Assembly: GCA_030435675.1 (NCBI GenBank)
Contig: CM059625.1
Span: 2,356,001-2,420,000 of the forward strand
Length of the DNA: 64,000 bases
Reading direction: 5' to 3'
DNA from: Steinernema hermaphroditum
Lineage: Eukaryota > Nematoda > Chromadorea > Rhabditida > Steinernematidae
The notes under the pieces are model-generated. The model was not told where the DNA came from. It saw only the letters and a list, made by a program, of their open reading frames with translations, and ran no database searches. Of this stretch, positions 11,527 through 22,695 are shown one piece after another. The translations under genes were made by a program, and so were the position numbers. Each line of letters begins with the position of its first letter. Position 1 is the stretch's first letter.

Positions 11527-11760
11527 ATGGATCTGAATCTCAACAAGGAGTGAGAAAAGTAAGCCTTTGTTTAAGCTTTCAGATCGATATTCATATCCGT
11601 TAAATCCATTACAGAGCAGCTAGTATGGAGTACTGGATGAGTGACCGTAAAATTTGCCATTTTTGCAAATACTAACACTAACTGAGTGCTTATTTTAGGG
11701 AGTCGACGTTACGAGAGTGAAGAAGGCGATTCTTCGGATGCGGTGAGCGGCACATTTTAG
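11527..11760 (+). CDS. Putative micro-gene, three exons, 38+ aa
   Basis: Three short exons (11527-11549, 11615-11646, 11699-11760) join in phase with canonical GT and AG ends. They give a 38-aa protein, acidic and Ser-rich, with MEYWMSDRSRRYESEEGD in the middle and the end AVSGTF before TAG. Coding may begin further upstream, since the first exon starts after an acceptor (ATTTCAG at about 11503) and is open to it. An AATAAA-type signal lies at about 11932. No family was recognised. Confidence 0.35.
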
Positions 11761-12777
11761 CAACGCAAAGGTTGCCGGTCATGCCGATCCCTTTCGATTT
11801 TGATGGGCCCCCGCGTTGTAAATATTTTTCTTCTATTGTTCTGCTTTCAGCCATATAAATGTGATCTAACCAGTGTTGTCACAGTACATGTCTTCGCGTG
11901 AGCTTTGCGACACAAATGCTAATTTACAAAGCAATAAACGATTTCAAAATATAATGCAATTGATTAGCTTCCGGATCGATATCCATATTCGTAAAATCCA
12001 TAACAGAGGAGCACAGACTAAGAACGTTGTGACATGGCCATAACGGTGGACATATTGAAGGAAGACAACTGTCGAAAACCTTCGCAAAACCGAAAACCTT
12101 ACGAAACTGAAGGTTTGAAAAAAAGAGAAGACACATGGGCGTGAAGGGCGCGTCTGGCACCTGGATTCTCTGTTAATTAGCATGGCAGGTGGAAGCTTAA
12201 AGGCTGCCGGCTGTAATTAAGAGCACGTAATTTGAGTGGCCCGGGCGTGATTTGGACTACCTCAGCGCTTGATTTACTGAACAAAAGAAAATAAAATTGC
12301 ATCCTGTTTTATTGCCAAATGTAATTCCACAATTTGTAAGCTTGTTAATGACGAAATGCTCAAGAAAAACTAAAAAGACCTCTCTAGGCTTATAGGGCAT
12401 GCGCCATAGAGCGTGGAGCGTGGCAAAATTTTTTAAACGATAAAGACTTTTTCCGCGAATTTTCGAATTACTCTACAGGGTAATCGCGGTAAGACCACCA
12501 GTGAGTAGTGTAGTCTTCTGTTCAAAGCTATCAAGACTACAGGGCTCGCTCTGGAACGTTCTTGACCATGGCTATGGGCACAATGATCGCCCCGGCTTCT
12601 GGAAGGCCTAAAACATTGGGGAGTCAATAATGGTTCCTATACCAGCGTGTGCCAATAAATGCGGGGTTTAAGCCATAGTTCGTCGTCAATTTTGCTCTCT
12701 GCAATCGTAAGGTCTACTGACGCGATGGCGTGACAGTTTGTGTGTTTACCCTATAAGCCTGAGTATAACTTCAGCAA

Positions 12778-13319
12778 CTTCACTTCAGACTTCTTCACTT
12801 CAAACTTCAACTTCAGACTCTCACTCGTATCGCGGTGGCGAGCGGTCGGTCCCTCCGGTCGCTCTCTGAGCGTCCGGTTGGTCAGACAGCAAACCCTGTG
12901 GCAGTTGTGAGTGTTCCGGCTTCCAGAGGGAATTGGGACACCCGGAAGCCCTAGTCCTACCACCGCTGACAACAAGATGTCCGACGTCAAGAATCCGGCC
13001 ACGTGAGAAGTCATCCCGAAGGTCGCCGACGCTCTGAGGACGCCACCACCATCGAAGACGCAACTCCCGGACGACGGACCATCAGATTCGAGCACAGAAG
13101 CGTGCGCTGTGCCGCAAACGATGTTCCGCTCCTGAATCCGAAGATTTGCCGATTCCCAGAAGCCCCATGAAGCTCTCCGCCAACTACCGGTTCGACATCT
13201 ACGCCGCGCCAGGGATGAAGCCGTCTTCCAGACATCCTCTGTTTGTCTATTTTCGGTGTCGCGCAAGGCATAATGCCTTTGATTCGCAAAATAAAATCGT
13301 GAAATCGTGAAAATCGTGA
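12778..13319 (+). mobile_element. SINE-like/truncated non-LTR element, copy 1, with 13-bp target duplication
   Basis: The body is about 80-90% identical by eye to 21087-21605 in the same orientation. It is flanked by the direct repeat ATAACTTCAGCAA at 12765-12777 and 13320-13332, a target site duplication. The 5' end here has extra TTCACTTCAGA-type repeats. The 3' tail is a short tandem repeat based on GTGAAATC, as in RTE-type elements and SINEs mobilised by them. Both copies keep an antisense open frame, but no known protein is encoded. Confidence 0.8.
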
Positions 13320-13611
13320 ATAACTTCAGCAAATCCCATCGCTAGGCGGTCGTAAGCGAACCAACCAATCGTAAGCGCCAGTGATTACCATAAGCCTTGT
13401 GTGCACGACACTATAGCTTGTGACGAACGCGATTTCTTTGAGAGAACACCATCGGCGATACTACCCGCTCGCTCAGGTATTCACTGACTGGCGGAGTGCA
13501 ACAATTAACAACTTTATGTTGTTAGAACATGGCAGAGAACAAAAACAGATATGTTCTTGCGCATAACTTAACATCAAACGGTATGAGATCAACGAGGTCG
13601 GCGATGACTTC

Positions 13612-14164
13612 TTATGAAGAGCTGGTGCCCGGCTGGGTACCGTCGTCCTCATCATTTCTTTTTGGCGTTGCTTTCATCTGCTTTGCAGCCTTTGCGGCAC
13701 CCTCCGCTGCCCATCGCTCCGCTCTTGTTTCATCCTAAACATGCCGAATGTAGAAATTGAGACTTAGAGTTTCAAGTATCTCCTTTTTACTAATGTCATT
13801 TTTCATATAACACCAAGTTGTTCTGTGTGCTCTCGAGGAATCGAAGAGGAATCCTTTCAAACCATGTACGAAACGAATGCATGGCACAGCAAATAGTATT
13901 CTTATAAGCACAAAGAAAATGATCGTAACCTACCAGCCAATCAGCGAAGCGCTGCATAATTCTGAGCTGCCGACGTGAGCTTTCAGCATGTATGCGGGCC
14001 TCCTCCAGTTTCCTATTCGCACTCTCTATTTCCGCCAAAGTACGTTCCTTCTCTTCTTCTGCCTTCTTAATTGTTTCGTTCAAAGTGCAATGCTGACAAG
14101 GCTGGTGTTGCGTGTCGTCCTTCACCGCTGGCGTGTCATCCATCCCCGCGGGCGTGTCGGCCAT
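13612..14164 (-). CDS. Small coiled-coil protein (117 aa), two exons
   Basis: Exon 1 (13934-14164) begins MADTPAGMDD. It has a CQHC pair and a strongly helical, charged segment (ETIKKAEEEKERTLAEIE and onward to RRQLRIMQRFADWL) predicted to form a coiled coil. The intron (GTAGGT to TGTTTAG) is about 200 nt and in phase 0. Exon 2 (13612-13734) continues DETRAERWAAEGAAKAAKQM and ends in a Ser tail. Codon use and phase support a real gene. Its function is unknown, though it could be a structural or adaptor peptide. Confidence 0.6.
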
Positions 14165-14514
14165 TACCTTTAATTAATCCAGTGAGCATTACAAATACCT
14201 TACAAATACAAAGGAATTGGAAAAGGACCCAGAATGTTGGACACTACATCTCGCGGCACGGCGAATGAAAGTCGAAAAGGCGAGGCGTATCAAGTTGTGT
14301 AAGAGTACGCGCTGGCTACAACCGGAAACCATGGAAACCACCTACCGCGGTGCACTAACTTTGGATAAAATCAATTTTCTCGAGGATCGGTGGTGTAGCC
14401 TTTATTGATTTTCCGCAGGTAGAGAGCCGCGAGTCGAAAGTGAGGAAATAGTGCAACATGCGGTGCAGCTCTGATTGCTCACCCCTCTGAATGATGGGTC
14501 TTTCGAACCTGGAA

Positions 14515-14739
14515 TTAGAGGAGCAGTATAATTTGTCGAATGATGAAGGCTGTGTAGCTTTGCGGCGAAGGCTCTGCAGCTGTCAAGGCGACATGCAGTG
14601 CCCAGAAACCACCATGGAAAACAATTGAACCAACACACGTGAGAGCGTAGCTTCCAAGGGCAAGGACAAACAAGATGTCGAAGGTGGCCAGAAAACACCA
14701 TTTAACAGTGTTTAAATGTGACATTCTAGGGGCACTCAT
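14515..14739 (-). CDS. Small hydrophobic membrane protein, single exon visible (74 aa)
   Basis: The start codon follows directly on an acceptor (GCTTTCCAG), consistent with trans-splicing or an upstream exon. The protein has two hydrophobic stretches (WCFLATFDILFVLALGSYAL and a second around GSIVFHGGFWALHVAL), so it is probably a two-span membrane peptide. It ends IIRQIILLL. Two overlapping open frames on this strand upstream (14804-15088) may contain a preceding exon, but none joined convincingly. Confidence 0.4.
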   Translation of the reverse strand: MSAPRMSHLNTVKWCFLATFDILFVLALGSYALTCVGSIVFHGGFWALHVALTAAEPSPQSYTAFIIRQIILLL

Positions 14740-15408
14740 CTGGAAAGCTTTCTGAATGTGTCTTCAAGGCTTCAAGGCATCAGGATCGAACGCGGCGATC
14801 CCCTCAGAATACGCACGCCCTTCGGAGAGCCGAAGAGCTGACTCCGGTATAGATCAGCTGGAACACAGCGAACGGATCAGAGTCCCATGTTCGGCGCGGG
14901 TGGTAGCACAGACTTCGGCGTTTTGGAGCATGCTTCCGTGACTTCCGCAGAGAGCGCCAGCAAAGGGCGAGAGAACCCGGTAGGCACGACAAAGGATAAC
15001 AGCGGATGGAACCATCATCCAGCGCTGACATCCGAGTTGTATCGGTCGAGTTGCCTCTATTGGCAACTGACTGTTGGGAATTACTCATTCATTATTGGTA
15101 AGGGTCGGGAGGGGAGTGGGATATTGCATCCAGCTCACTCTGCTTACAAGCAGTAATATCTGTGATCCCGGTCGAGACCGAAATCCAATTGAATCCAATC
15201 GAATCTTGAGTCTGGACCAATGAGTCCGGACTCGTTTTCGTTTACACGACAATTTCACTCCTCTTTCCACCCCGTTATCCCCCCCCCCCAAATAATATTC
15301 AAGCAGCTCTTGAGAATAACTTTTCAACGTTATCTTTCCTTTTTGTCTGACATATCTTGGTTTGTATACTTTCTAGGAGTCGTTTGTGCGCGATAAATAT
15401 TTATTACA

Positions 15409-15805
15409 TCAATCACGACATATATAAATCACACGAGGGCTATGGAGGGGCTGGGATACGTGGGCTCCTACGACGGCCATAGTATTGGAATGAACCTATA
15501 TTGGTTTGTGTTAGCAAGCGTTTTCAAGAGGGTATAACTTACGCTCTCATTCCGTAGGCGGCCTTCTTCCACATCCTTGAAGTGTTGTAAGCGGAGGGCC
15601 AGGGGGCATCTCATATCGTAGACTAAAAAGGAATTGGCTGATTGGAACAAATTTTCAAAGTCAACGTACTTCTCCTTCGGTCTCCAGAATTCGGTTGATC
15701 TCCTGCGACGCTCTTCTCTTGCTGGTTGTTGGCCTCAAAAAAGATCATTAGTGCAAGAAAACTGAGGTTGATGGTCTTACCTTTGGTGGCGCTTTGAACA
15801 GCCAT
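15409..15805 (-). CDS. Unidentified 100-aa protein, three exons
   Basis: Exons 15781-15805, 15543-15733 and 15409-15495 join in phase with GTAAG donors and good acceptors. The protein begins MAVQSATKG and has a basic patch (REERRRRSTEFWRPKEKY). A more compact region follows (YVDFENLFQSANSF, then YDMRCPLALRLQHFKDVEEG). A TTTCAG acceptor lies about 20 nt upstream of the start. The gene is head to head with the plus-strand gene starting 65 bp away at 15870, so the two may share a promoter. No family was recognised. Confidence 0.6.
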
Positions 15806-15869
15806 CGACCTCCTCGGTTTTCTGAAAGTGTTTAATAAAAATCACGAACTACAGAATTATTTCTCACGA

Positions 15870-16059
15870 ATGAGTCGAAAGCTGAAGCGGTCGTCTTTAG
15901 AGGCAGCGTTGCGTAGATCGCCTAAAGGTAAAATTTTCATGGAAACCAATGATTTTAGCTGTTCGCGTACCTTCTCCACACGCTTCTTCAGGGACAAATC
16001 GCTCTTTCACCTACAAGTACTGCAATTACGCTACTGAGAGTCGGGCTTCGTTACCTTGA
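15870..16059 (+). CDS. Small basic protein, two exons (52 aa) or 5' part of a longer gene
   Basis: Exons 15870-15927 and 15959-16059 are separated by a 31-nt intron with GTAAAA and TTTTAG ends. They give MSRKLKRSSLEAALRRSPK followed by a Ser/Pro and Tyr-rich tail and a stop. The composition (RSP, SPH) resembles that of an open frame at 16506-16869 (SPSR, AAPR, TPRHRP). A donor inside exon 2 (at about 16015) would join it in phase, giving a longer protein whose intron contains the minus-strand gene at 16101-16468. I cannot choose between the two models. Confidence 0.35.
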
Positions 16060-16100
16060 AGTAGTGAGTCGCGAACGGAGCTGCGTTTCTTTCCTATGGC

Positions 16101-16468
16101 TTACAAAAGCTGAAGATGTAGGCCATACTTCTTGCCTGAAATAAAACATAGTGTGATCGAAACTTCTAGCTTTGCTCACCATTCCACCCATCGAGGTCTT
16201 TGGTGCCGTAGAAGTCGACATTCATATCGTCATCCTTCGCATCTAATGCAATATCCTCAACTAAAATCGTCAAAATAAGTACACAGGGACTTGATCTCAC
16301 TGGTGGTATTTATATCCAAAACATGGTCAATGATGTTTCGGCGCTTTTTGGATCTACTCCTTTGCAGTGGTTAGTTTTGTTGTGAAGGGGATTTTAATAT
16401 GTCATTTGAAAGAGCTGTTTGCTTTACTTTCGTGTTTCAACACTTTCTTCCTTAGCTATCTCTTCCAT
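16101..16468 (-). CDS. Unidentified 71-aa acidic/basic protein, four exons
   Basis: Four short exons (16428-16468, 16301-16359, 16180-16260, 16101-16135) close in phase at every junction, which is strong evidence for a gene despite its size. The N-terminus MEEIAKEESVETRK is followed by a basic run (SRSKKRR) that could be a nuclear localisation signal. An acidic stretch with DAKDDDMNVDFYG and the end HLQLL complete it. No family was recognised. The introns are about 40-70 nt. Confidence 0.55.
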
Positions 16469-16751
16469 GTTTGAATTTCATGGCACTCAGATGGAATTTC
16501 CATAGGACAACAAACATCATTTACGACAGGCGTTGCCTCTCCCCATCGAGGAATACGAGGATGGCACCGTCGTCTTCCGCTGCACCAAGAAATACTGTAT
16601 ATGAACGAGACGCCCAACTAACACCTAGACACCGGCCAGCAGAACCATTTCAACCAATCAATCAAGCAAAAAAAAAGAATTATGAAGGCCAAGTTATCCT
16701 GCTGGATGACAGCGCGTACCCGCAAATTTTAAAAATCGTCAAGTTCCACAC

Positions 16752-16994
16752 TCAAGTAGCTGAACTGGCATATTCTTCAACATCCACCGTAATCTCTGAA
16801 TCCGGCACCAACGGATTATCTTCTATTCCGCCCACTCTTAAACCATATGAAGAGTGTTCTCTTCCATAAAGAATGATAAAGAATCGGAAACCCGGCTCAA
16901 TGATTTCTTTGAGTCTAAACCCGCTGATTTTTGGAGAAGAGGAATCGATCAACTGGTCAAAAAACAGCTCATATGTTTGAAAATTTCGACTTTC
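16752..16994 (-). CDS. Unidentified coding exon
   Basis: The minus strand is open for about 80 codons, from near 16994 to a TGA at 16752. Composition is protein-like, including TYELFFDQLIDSSSPKISG, FIILYGREHSSYG and DNPLVPDSEITVDVEEY. No in-frame methionine suits as a start except one at 16950, so this is probably an exon of a larger gene. Two further minus-strand exons with good splice ends lie at about 17276-17345 and 17392-17490 (the latter with GRCDWNDWRFQMR) and might belong to it. The plus strand here is also partly open, so the strand call is tentative. Confidence 0.3.
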   Translation of the reverse strand, partial: ESRNFQTYELFFDQLIDSSSPKISGFRLKEIIEPGFRFFIILYGREHSSYGLRVGGIEDNPLVPDSEITVDVEEYASSAT

Positions 16995-17499
16995 AAATCA
17001 AAAAGAAATCGGAATGGTGCAGGTATATCCCAACCTTCGGATCAAATGTGGGCCTCTATAATGAAGTCAAACAAAAATTAAAAAATAGTTTTGGTAGGAG
17101 GATTTCCAACAGAAGACAGAACTATTCTTTGGGGCAGTTCCTTTTTCAACTCATGTAATGAAAATAACATACCCTGGGCGTCCCCAATTCGAGTCCCTCA
17201 GAAGGGACTTAACTCGTTAACGATCTGCAAACATGCAAATGGGTATTGCGAGCGGAGTTCATCATTTGCTTACTTGGAATGAACGAGAATCGCCTCGGAG
17301 AAGACCTTCTTGGCAGCCACTCCGGCCTCCAGCGAGCCTGAAATTGCTGCTTTAAGGAGAACCAGAAGAACGAAACAAACTACCTTAAAAGACTGGCTGT
17401 GGGCCACTACCGCCACTCTCATTTGAAATCGCCAGTCGTTCCAGTCACATCGGCCGTGCAGGGAAAAGTGGCTGAGGCATGTTCCTAAACAGGGCAATC

Positions 17500-20410
17500 G
17501 TTAAAGTAATTCTATGTATTACAACAATGTCCTTATTGATAGCTGACAGGCTACTGTTTTTTGCACTTATTAGGATAGTACGCTTCTCACGGAACTACTC
17601 TATCGACGGCCCGAACTTCACCTTTGTATGAGGTTTTCCTATTGAGCCTTTGATTGTTAGCTTCATATGTTTTTAGCTAAAAAGATGGAACGATGATTCG
17701 ATGATATAAACAGAAAGACACCTGCGGTTGAAGAATATTCTCGAAACGAAGCTCGTCCTGTTCTGCAAAACTTGCAGATTTCGAACGAACATAAAGAACT
17801 GAGTGTCCGTTTTAAATGAAAACCTTACGTATTACTTATATGTGAATGTTACGTTTAAATATTTTCGCACATTCAATGTGCATTCGTTTATTTCGAGTTT
17901 TGTAGTCTTGAACATCGAAAGACGATCTGATTTATCTCATTTTGCTCATTCATGGCACAACTGACAGAAATTGGAATGAAATAAATAAAACGTCTATAAG
18001 GGAACGGTAAAAAGCGTGACGTTCCAGGATGAATCCATTGCCAAGTAGCAAATTTTATTGACTCCATAAATATGTACTGAAAAATAACTGTCCTCGCGTA
18101 TCAAGAACGAGTGAGTTTCACTATTGACCAGGGCTACTCACTAATGCGTGTCTTTTTGAGAGGCGTGTAGGTACAGCCGGAACTGAGACCTACCGTTTCT
18201 GTTCGGCTTTTACGTATACCTGACCATATAAACCATTCGAAAGTAATGTAGACTAGTTAGGTAGGTGGAGGTACAGGTACGATGACTTGACTTGACTTTT
18301 TTGCCTACCAGACTTGGATTAAGGTATGACTCCTTAACGAATCATTGATTTGTCTTTCTATGTATCTTTAGCCTTTCTTCGCATGTAAGTTAATCCAATT
18401 TTTTGAAATTTTATGACTACTCTGGGATTCCTTGGTAGTATTATTTGGATTCTTTGCTTGCATTAATGACTCGAATTCGACTACAATTGACAGCGAAAAA
18501 AAACACAGGCCTGCAAGACAGAGGAAGGGAAACGAAAGTAAATATTTTAAGCGGGCGGAGTCATACTCCGTTCAACATACTGGTGGGCCAGGGTCTTACC
18601 AGGTCAACCACACAGTCAAAAATTCTATGCTCGGTACTCGTGCTTATACCAAAGTTCATGTAACTTTATCAGGACATGTGGTCAGATGTGTGTTTTATGC
18701 TTTTACACGTATGCTAATTTTCGGTTCGATCGCAGGCGAAAACTTTTGAAGATCACCTTGTATGAGTCAAGTATAAACTTAGAGCAAGACAAAGAATGTC
18801 ACGTGTCTGCCAACAGATGTCATTCGGTGAAAGGTTATTAACCTTCTGAATACTGGGTAAAGGTTAGAAACGAAATTACTGGCATTGATTACATTTGCAC
18901 CTCTAGACACAAATATGTTTGACTATTGAACATTCATATTGAAAAACAATTTTCTCCAACACGAGATTTTAAAAGAATCTTGGAACGATAAAACTTTTTA
19001 GACGTAACAGCAATTATTATTTTAATATAGACATATTCAAATATTGTGCTTGAAACGTCATCTTAAACTTTTCATTTGTATGTTCGAGAGGCAGATTTAT
19101 TATGTAATACGTACCTTTTGAAGATAGAAAAGCTCAGATATTCGACATTAGATCCGTATGAGGCGAACCTGCAAAACATAAGCATAAGACTGTATTTTCA
19201 CCGCATCTCTCGCATACGCGATATCGAATTACATAAACATCGCACTGGATCACCTGGAACACTGTCCTTACTGACCACACATAATTGACCACAGTGCATT
19301 GTTATATGTGAATGGTAAAAAGTCAGCCGAAATTTCTGGGTGCTGCTGCAGAAATCTCCGTATTTTGACTTATATAACGAGCTTAGAAGTGTAAATAATG
19401 CTGAATAAAAAAGCGTTATCACTGAGTAAAACATCACTGGTCCCTGCAGTGAATTGCCTCGCGATGAGAAATAGTTTGTCCCAGCGAAACCCCGAGATGC
19501 TCAGGTGAAGTTTTGCAGGTTTCACTTTTCTGTTGTTGCGCACGTCAAAGTTCGGAGAAAACCCACTGATGAAGCACAAGGGCAATCCGGTTTCACCGCC
19601 TTAATGGACGGCCGAATACTTACGTCAACGGCGCCTAAGAATTAGCCGCGGCACGCGCATCGATCGTTCTCTCTCAGCTGTCCCAGGGAGGGTCATAGAG
19701 GAGACATGTGCGTGTGTCGTCGCGAGGACGGGAGAGGCGACACTTTGTTTTGGACAGTCGTTCGTGTGAGTCTTTATAAGCGAATAGTAAGGTAATTAAC
19801 AGCAAGCGGCACCAAAAGAGTGTTGAAAACAATTTTCCGCCTTAGCCTTCCGCGCATAGAACATCAACTTTATTTTGTTTTCATCAGTGCTTTCATCAAT
19901 CGCACACCTGCTTCAACTAAACCATGAAAGCCCATGAAAGAGGCTAAAGAAAACCCCATGAAAGAGGCTAAAGAAGATAGTAATCGAACATCGCTCTCCA
20001 CACCCTTCGCTGTGCCCCACCACCGCACCTCGACTAAATTCAATTCTCCACCGCTTCTACGACTCTAAGGCCACCGTGGCTGCTAAAGCTAGATGATACA
20101 TACTAACCAACGCGTTGACTCAAGAGTACAGACTAGGGGAAACTTGAGGCACAACCACCAGCCTGCATTATCAACATATAATTTTTTATTAGCGCCACAA
20201 CAGATCGAATAAATAAAACAAATAAATAAAACACAAGCCTCAACAATGTATCACTGTTTGTTAGGCTGAAAATTAGGTACACTTACTTAGGGCATTTCGA
20301 CAAATATTTACCGGTAGTGGGAAAAGCGTCGTGGAAGCGAGGATGATGACGTTGAAGATATGCCCTTCACCTGAATAAGACTTTATTTATTGTTTTCCAA
20401 CTAGAAAAAA
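17500..20410. other. Long stretch without a recognised gene
   Basis: Only short open frames with no domain or convincing splice pattern are present. A GC-rich, promoter-like patch lies at about 19610-19770. A short direct repeat with the unit CCATGAAAGAGGCTAAAGAA occurs at about 19927-19977. Confidence 0.3.
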
Positions 20411-20415
20411 CATAC

Positions 20416-20708
20416 TTTGTGTTATTTTCCATTTGGGCTGGTGCTCCACAAATCGTATAGTTCTGGTACCTCGGTACCTTGTTCTGAAATTTACTCTTTA
20501 TTCACTGCTTACAGGATGCAAAACAGGAATACTGCTAAAGGACAAACTAAAAATCTTAAAGCTCGAAGGAAACATTATTGCTTGCTACTTTCATGATCTT
20601 TGTGTTGTACACTCAGTTTGAATTGAAAACGAACTCACCCAACCTTTGTAGTTGATGTCGGTTGTGCCACAAATCGCACGGCTGCCGTCTTGTTCTTGTT
20701 CGTCCCTC
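20416..20708 (-). CDS. Putative two-exon coding fragment with paired ICG motifs
   Basis: Exon 20639-20708 (frame RDEQEQDGSRAICGTTDINY) joins in phase 0 to exon 20416-20483, which contains YTICGAPAQMENNTK. The next acceptor would create a TGA at once, giving a C-terminus there. The two exons share an (A/T)ICG(T/A) motif and may derive from one ancestral exon. No start exon was found, and the function is unknown. Confidence 0.25.
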
Positions 20709-21086
20709 CTGAAATAGAACATTTTAACAGAATAGAATGTGTTAAGAAAATAGATTTCATTTTAAATTCTGATTTCAATTATTTCGTTTTTGTTATTTAG
20801 TGACCTGGAATGACATGGCTATAGCAATTCAAAAAAGAGGGGCTTTCTTTTTTCCCTTTTGACGGGTCCCTTTTCAAACGTACAGTGTTGTGCACTTCTT
20901 CTCAAATACGGTATTCAATCACACTACGCCGCAGCTACGCATCGTAGGTATCAGCGGTGAGTTGCTTTTGTCAACCGGAAACGTCCCAGTTCACGGAAAG
21001 TCTATGCTCCTATTACATGTTCATTAATGTTGTCCAGTCTTTGGTAAATAACTAATATGACCATGGATTCTTTCGACGATGGATTC

Positions 21087-21605
21087 GGACTCTCACTCGT
21101 GTCGCGGTGGCGAGCGGTCGGTCCCTCCGGTCGCTCTCTGAGCGTCCGGTTGGTCAGACAGCAAACCCTGTGGCATGTATGAGTTTTCCGGCTTCCAGAG
21201 GGAATCGGGACACCCGGAAGCCGTAGTCCCACCACCTCTGACAACAAGATGCCCGACGCCAGGAATCCGGCCACGTGAGAAGTCATCCCGAAGGTCGCCG
21301 ACGCTCTGAGGACGCCACCACCGACGAAAACGCAACTTCTGGACCAGGGACTCATCTTTTCGAAGCATATGCGAGCTCAGAAGCGTCCGCTGTACCGCAA
21401 GCGCCCGAGAAGAAGAAGTTTCACCGCCATTTCCAGAGATGCGCGATTCCCAGATGCCCCGTGAAGCGCGCCGTCTACCACCGGTCTGACATCAACACCA
21501 CGCCAGGAATGAAGCCGTCTACAAGTGATATCCTTTGTTGTCTATTTTCGGTGTCATGCAAGGCGTAACGCCTTTGATTCATGAAGTAAAGTAAAGTAAA
21601 GTAAA
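21087..21605 (+). mobile_element. SINE-like/truncated non-LTR element, copy 2, with 12-bp target duplication
   Basis: This element is homologous along its length to 12778-13319. It is bounded by the direct repeat GACGATGGATTC at 21075-21086 and 21606-21617. The 3' tail is a simple repeat of AAGTA units, unlike the GTGAAATC tail of copy 1. Perfect flanking duplications suggest fairly recent insertion. A diverged third relative may lie at about 45690-45790, where only short segments match. Confidence 0.85.
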
Positions 21606-21619
21606 GACGATGGATTCAT

Positions 21620-22690
21620 TCGGTCGAAAAATTGCGGTGGAATAGCTTTCAACGACACGTATACTCTATTGCGCATTTAACATCGTAAATGGACTTTACC
21701 TTGGAGACCTAAATGGACCCAGCATTACGGAATTTCGCTCTGTTCGGTATTTTACCTTCTAAAGAGAATTGTATGGATCGGGCCATTGCAAAGCATACAG
21801 CGGTTTTCTCCTAACATTAAACCATTATCTATTACAGGGAACGACTGGTCGTGTGCTCCTTGTGTCAACCTCAACATCGTAGCAAAAGCCCTAATGAACC
21901 CCATCCCCTTTTTTATTGAAAGACTCACCTTTAGTTTAAAACAGTGCTCAAATGAGATGAATCGACAGGAATTGGATACTTGGCCAACTACCTAAATCAG
22001 TATAAGTAGACGTCTTTCGTATCTCGCACATCTCGCATATATCAAGCTGGTACAACAACGCTTGTTTAGGAGGCCCGCGGACGCCTTCTTTAATACCGCT
22101 ATACATCATATCTTCCCACACGTTGCTCTTTTTGATACACAGTAACTATGATAGATGGATCGAGAATGAAAGAGCGATGAAATACTCTATTATAGTGCAA
22201 TATACACACTAGGAATTGGACATCGCTGTAAGCTAATCTCACGTAGCTGTGTGAGAGCGCTATTGATTAACATCGGCAAACGCCGTGCACACTAATTATA
22301 TTTCTATGTAAATGACATTAGTAGCTTGGCGCAAGATCCGCGTGATTGTTACGCTCATGTGTTCCTGAAATACATGCGTTGTTAAAATATCGCATGACGT
22401 CCATACTAAATTTGTTCCGAAATGGGACTTATGACACTAAACTTCCTGATCAAAAACAATACAATTTTCACTTTCAGGCTTTATTTTCAATGTACCGGTA
22501 TACTATGTATCCAGTTTTAAGGGAATACTGAGCGGAGGTTTATCAACGAGGCATTAAAAATGGAAAGTGGTAGAAATTCATCGCGTGATATGTGCAGTTG
22601 ATTAAAATGAGCACGAAATAAAGCAGCAGTCAGTGTAACACACGAATATTGCTCACAAAAGGACAATTTCTGGCTCAAGCCTCATAGGAT
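21620..22690. other. Intergenic region downstream of the first Tudor-BRCT gene
   Basis: No gene is supported. The region is AT-rich and lies beyond the 3' end of the minus-strand gene that stops at 22696. Minus-strand polyadenylation signals may lie at about 22610-22680. Confidence 0.3.
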
Positions 22691-22695
22691 GCATT

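Noticed and set aside
12751..13332. 193-codon minus-strand gene candidate, and similar frames at 21002-21368
   Set aside because: These lie inside the two copies of a SINE-like element. I treat the frame as an observation on the element, not as a host gene.
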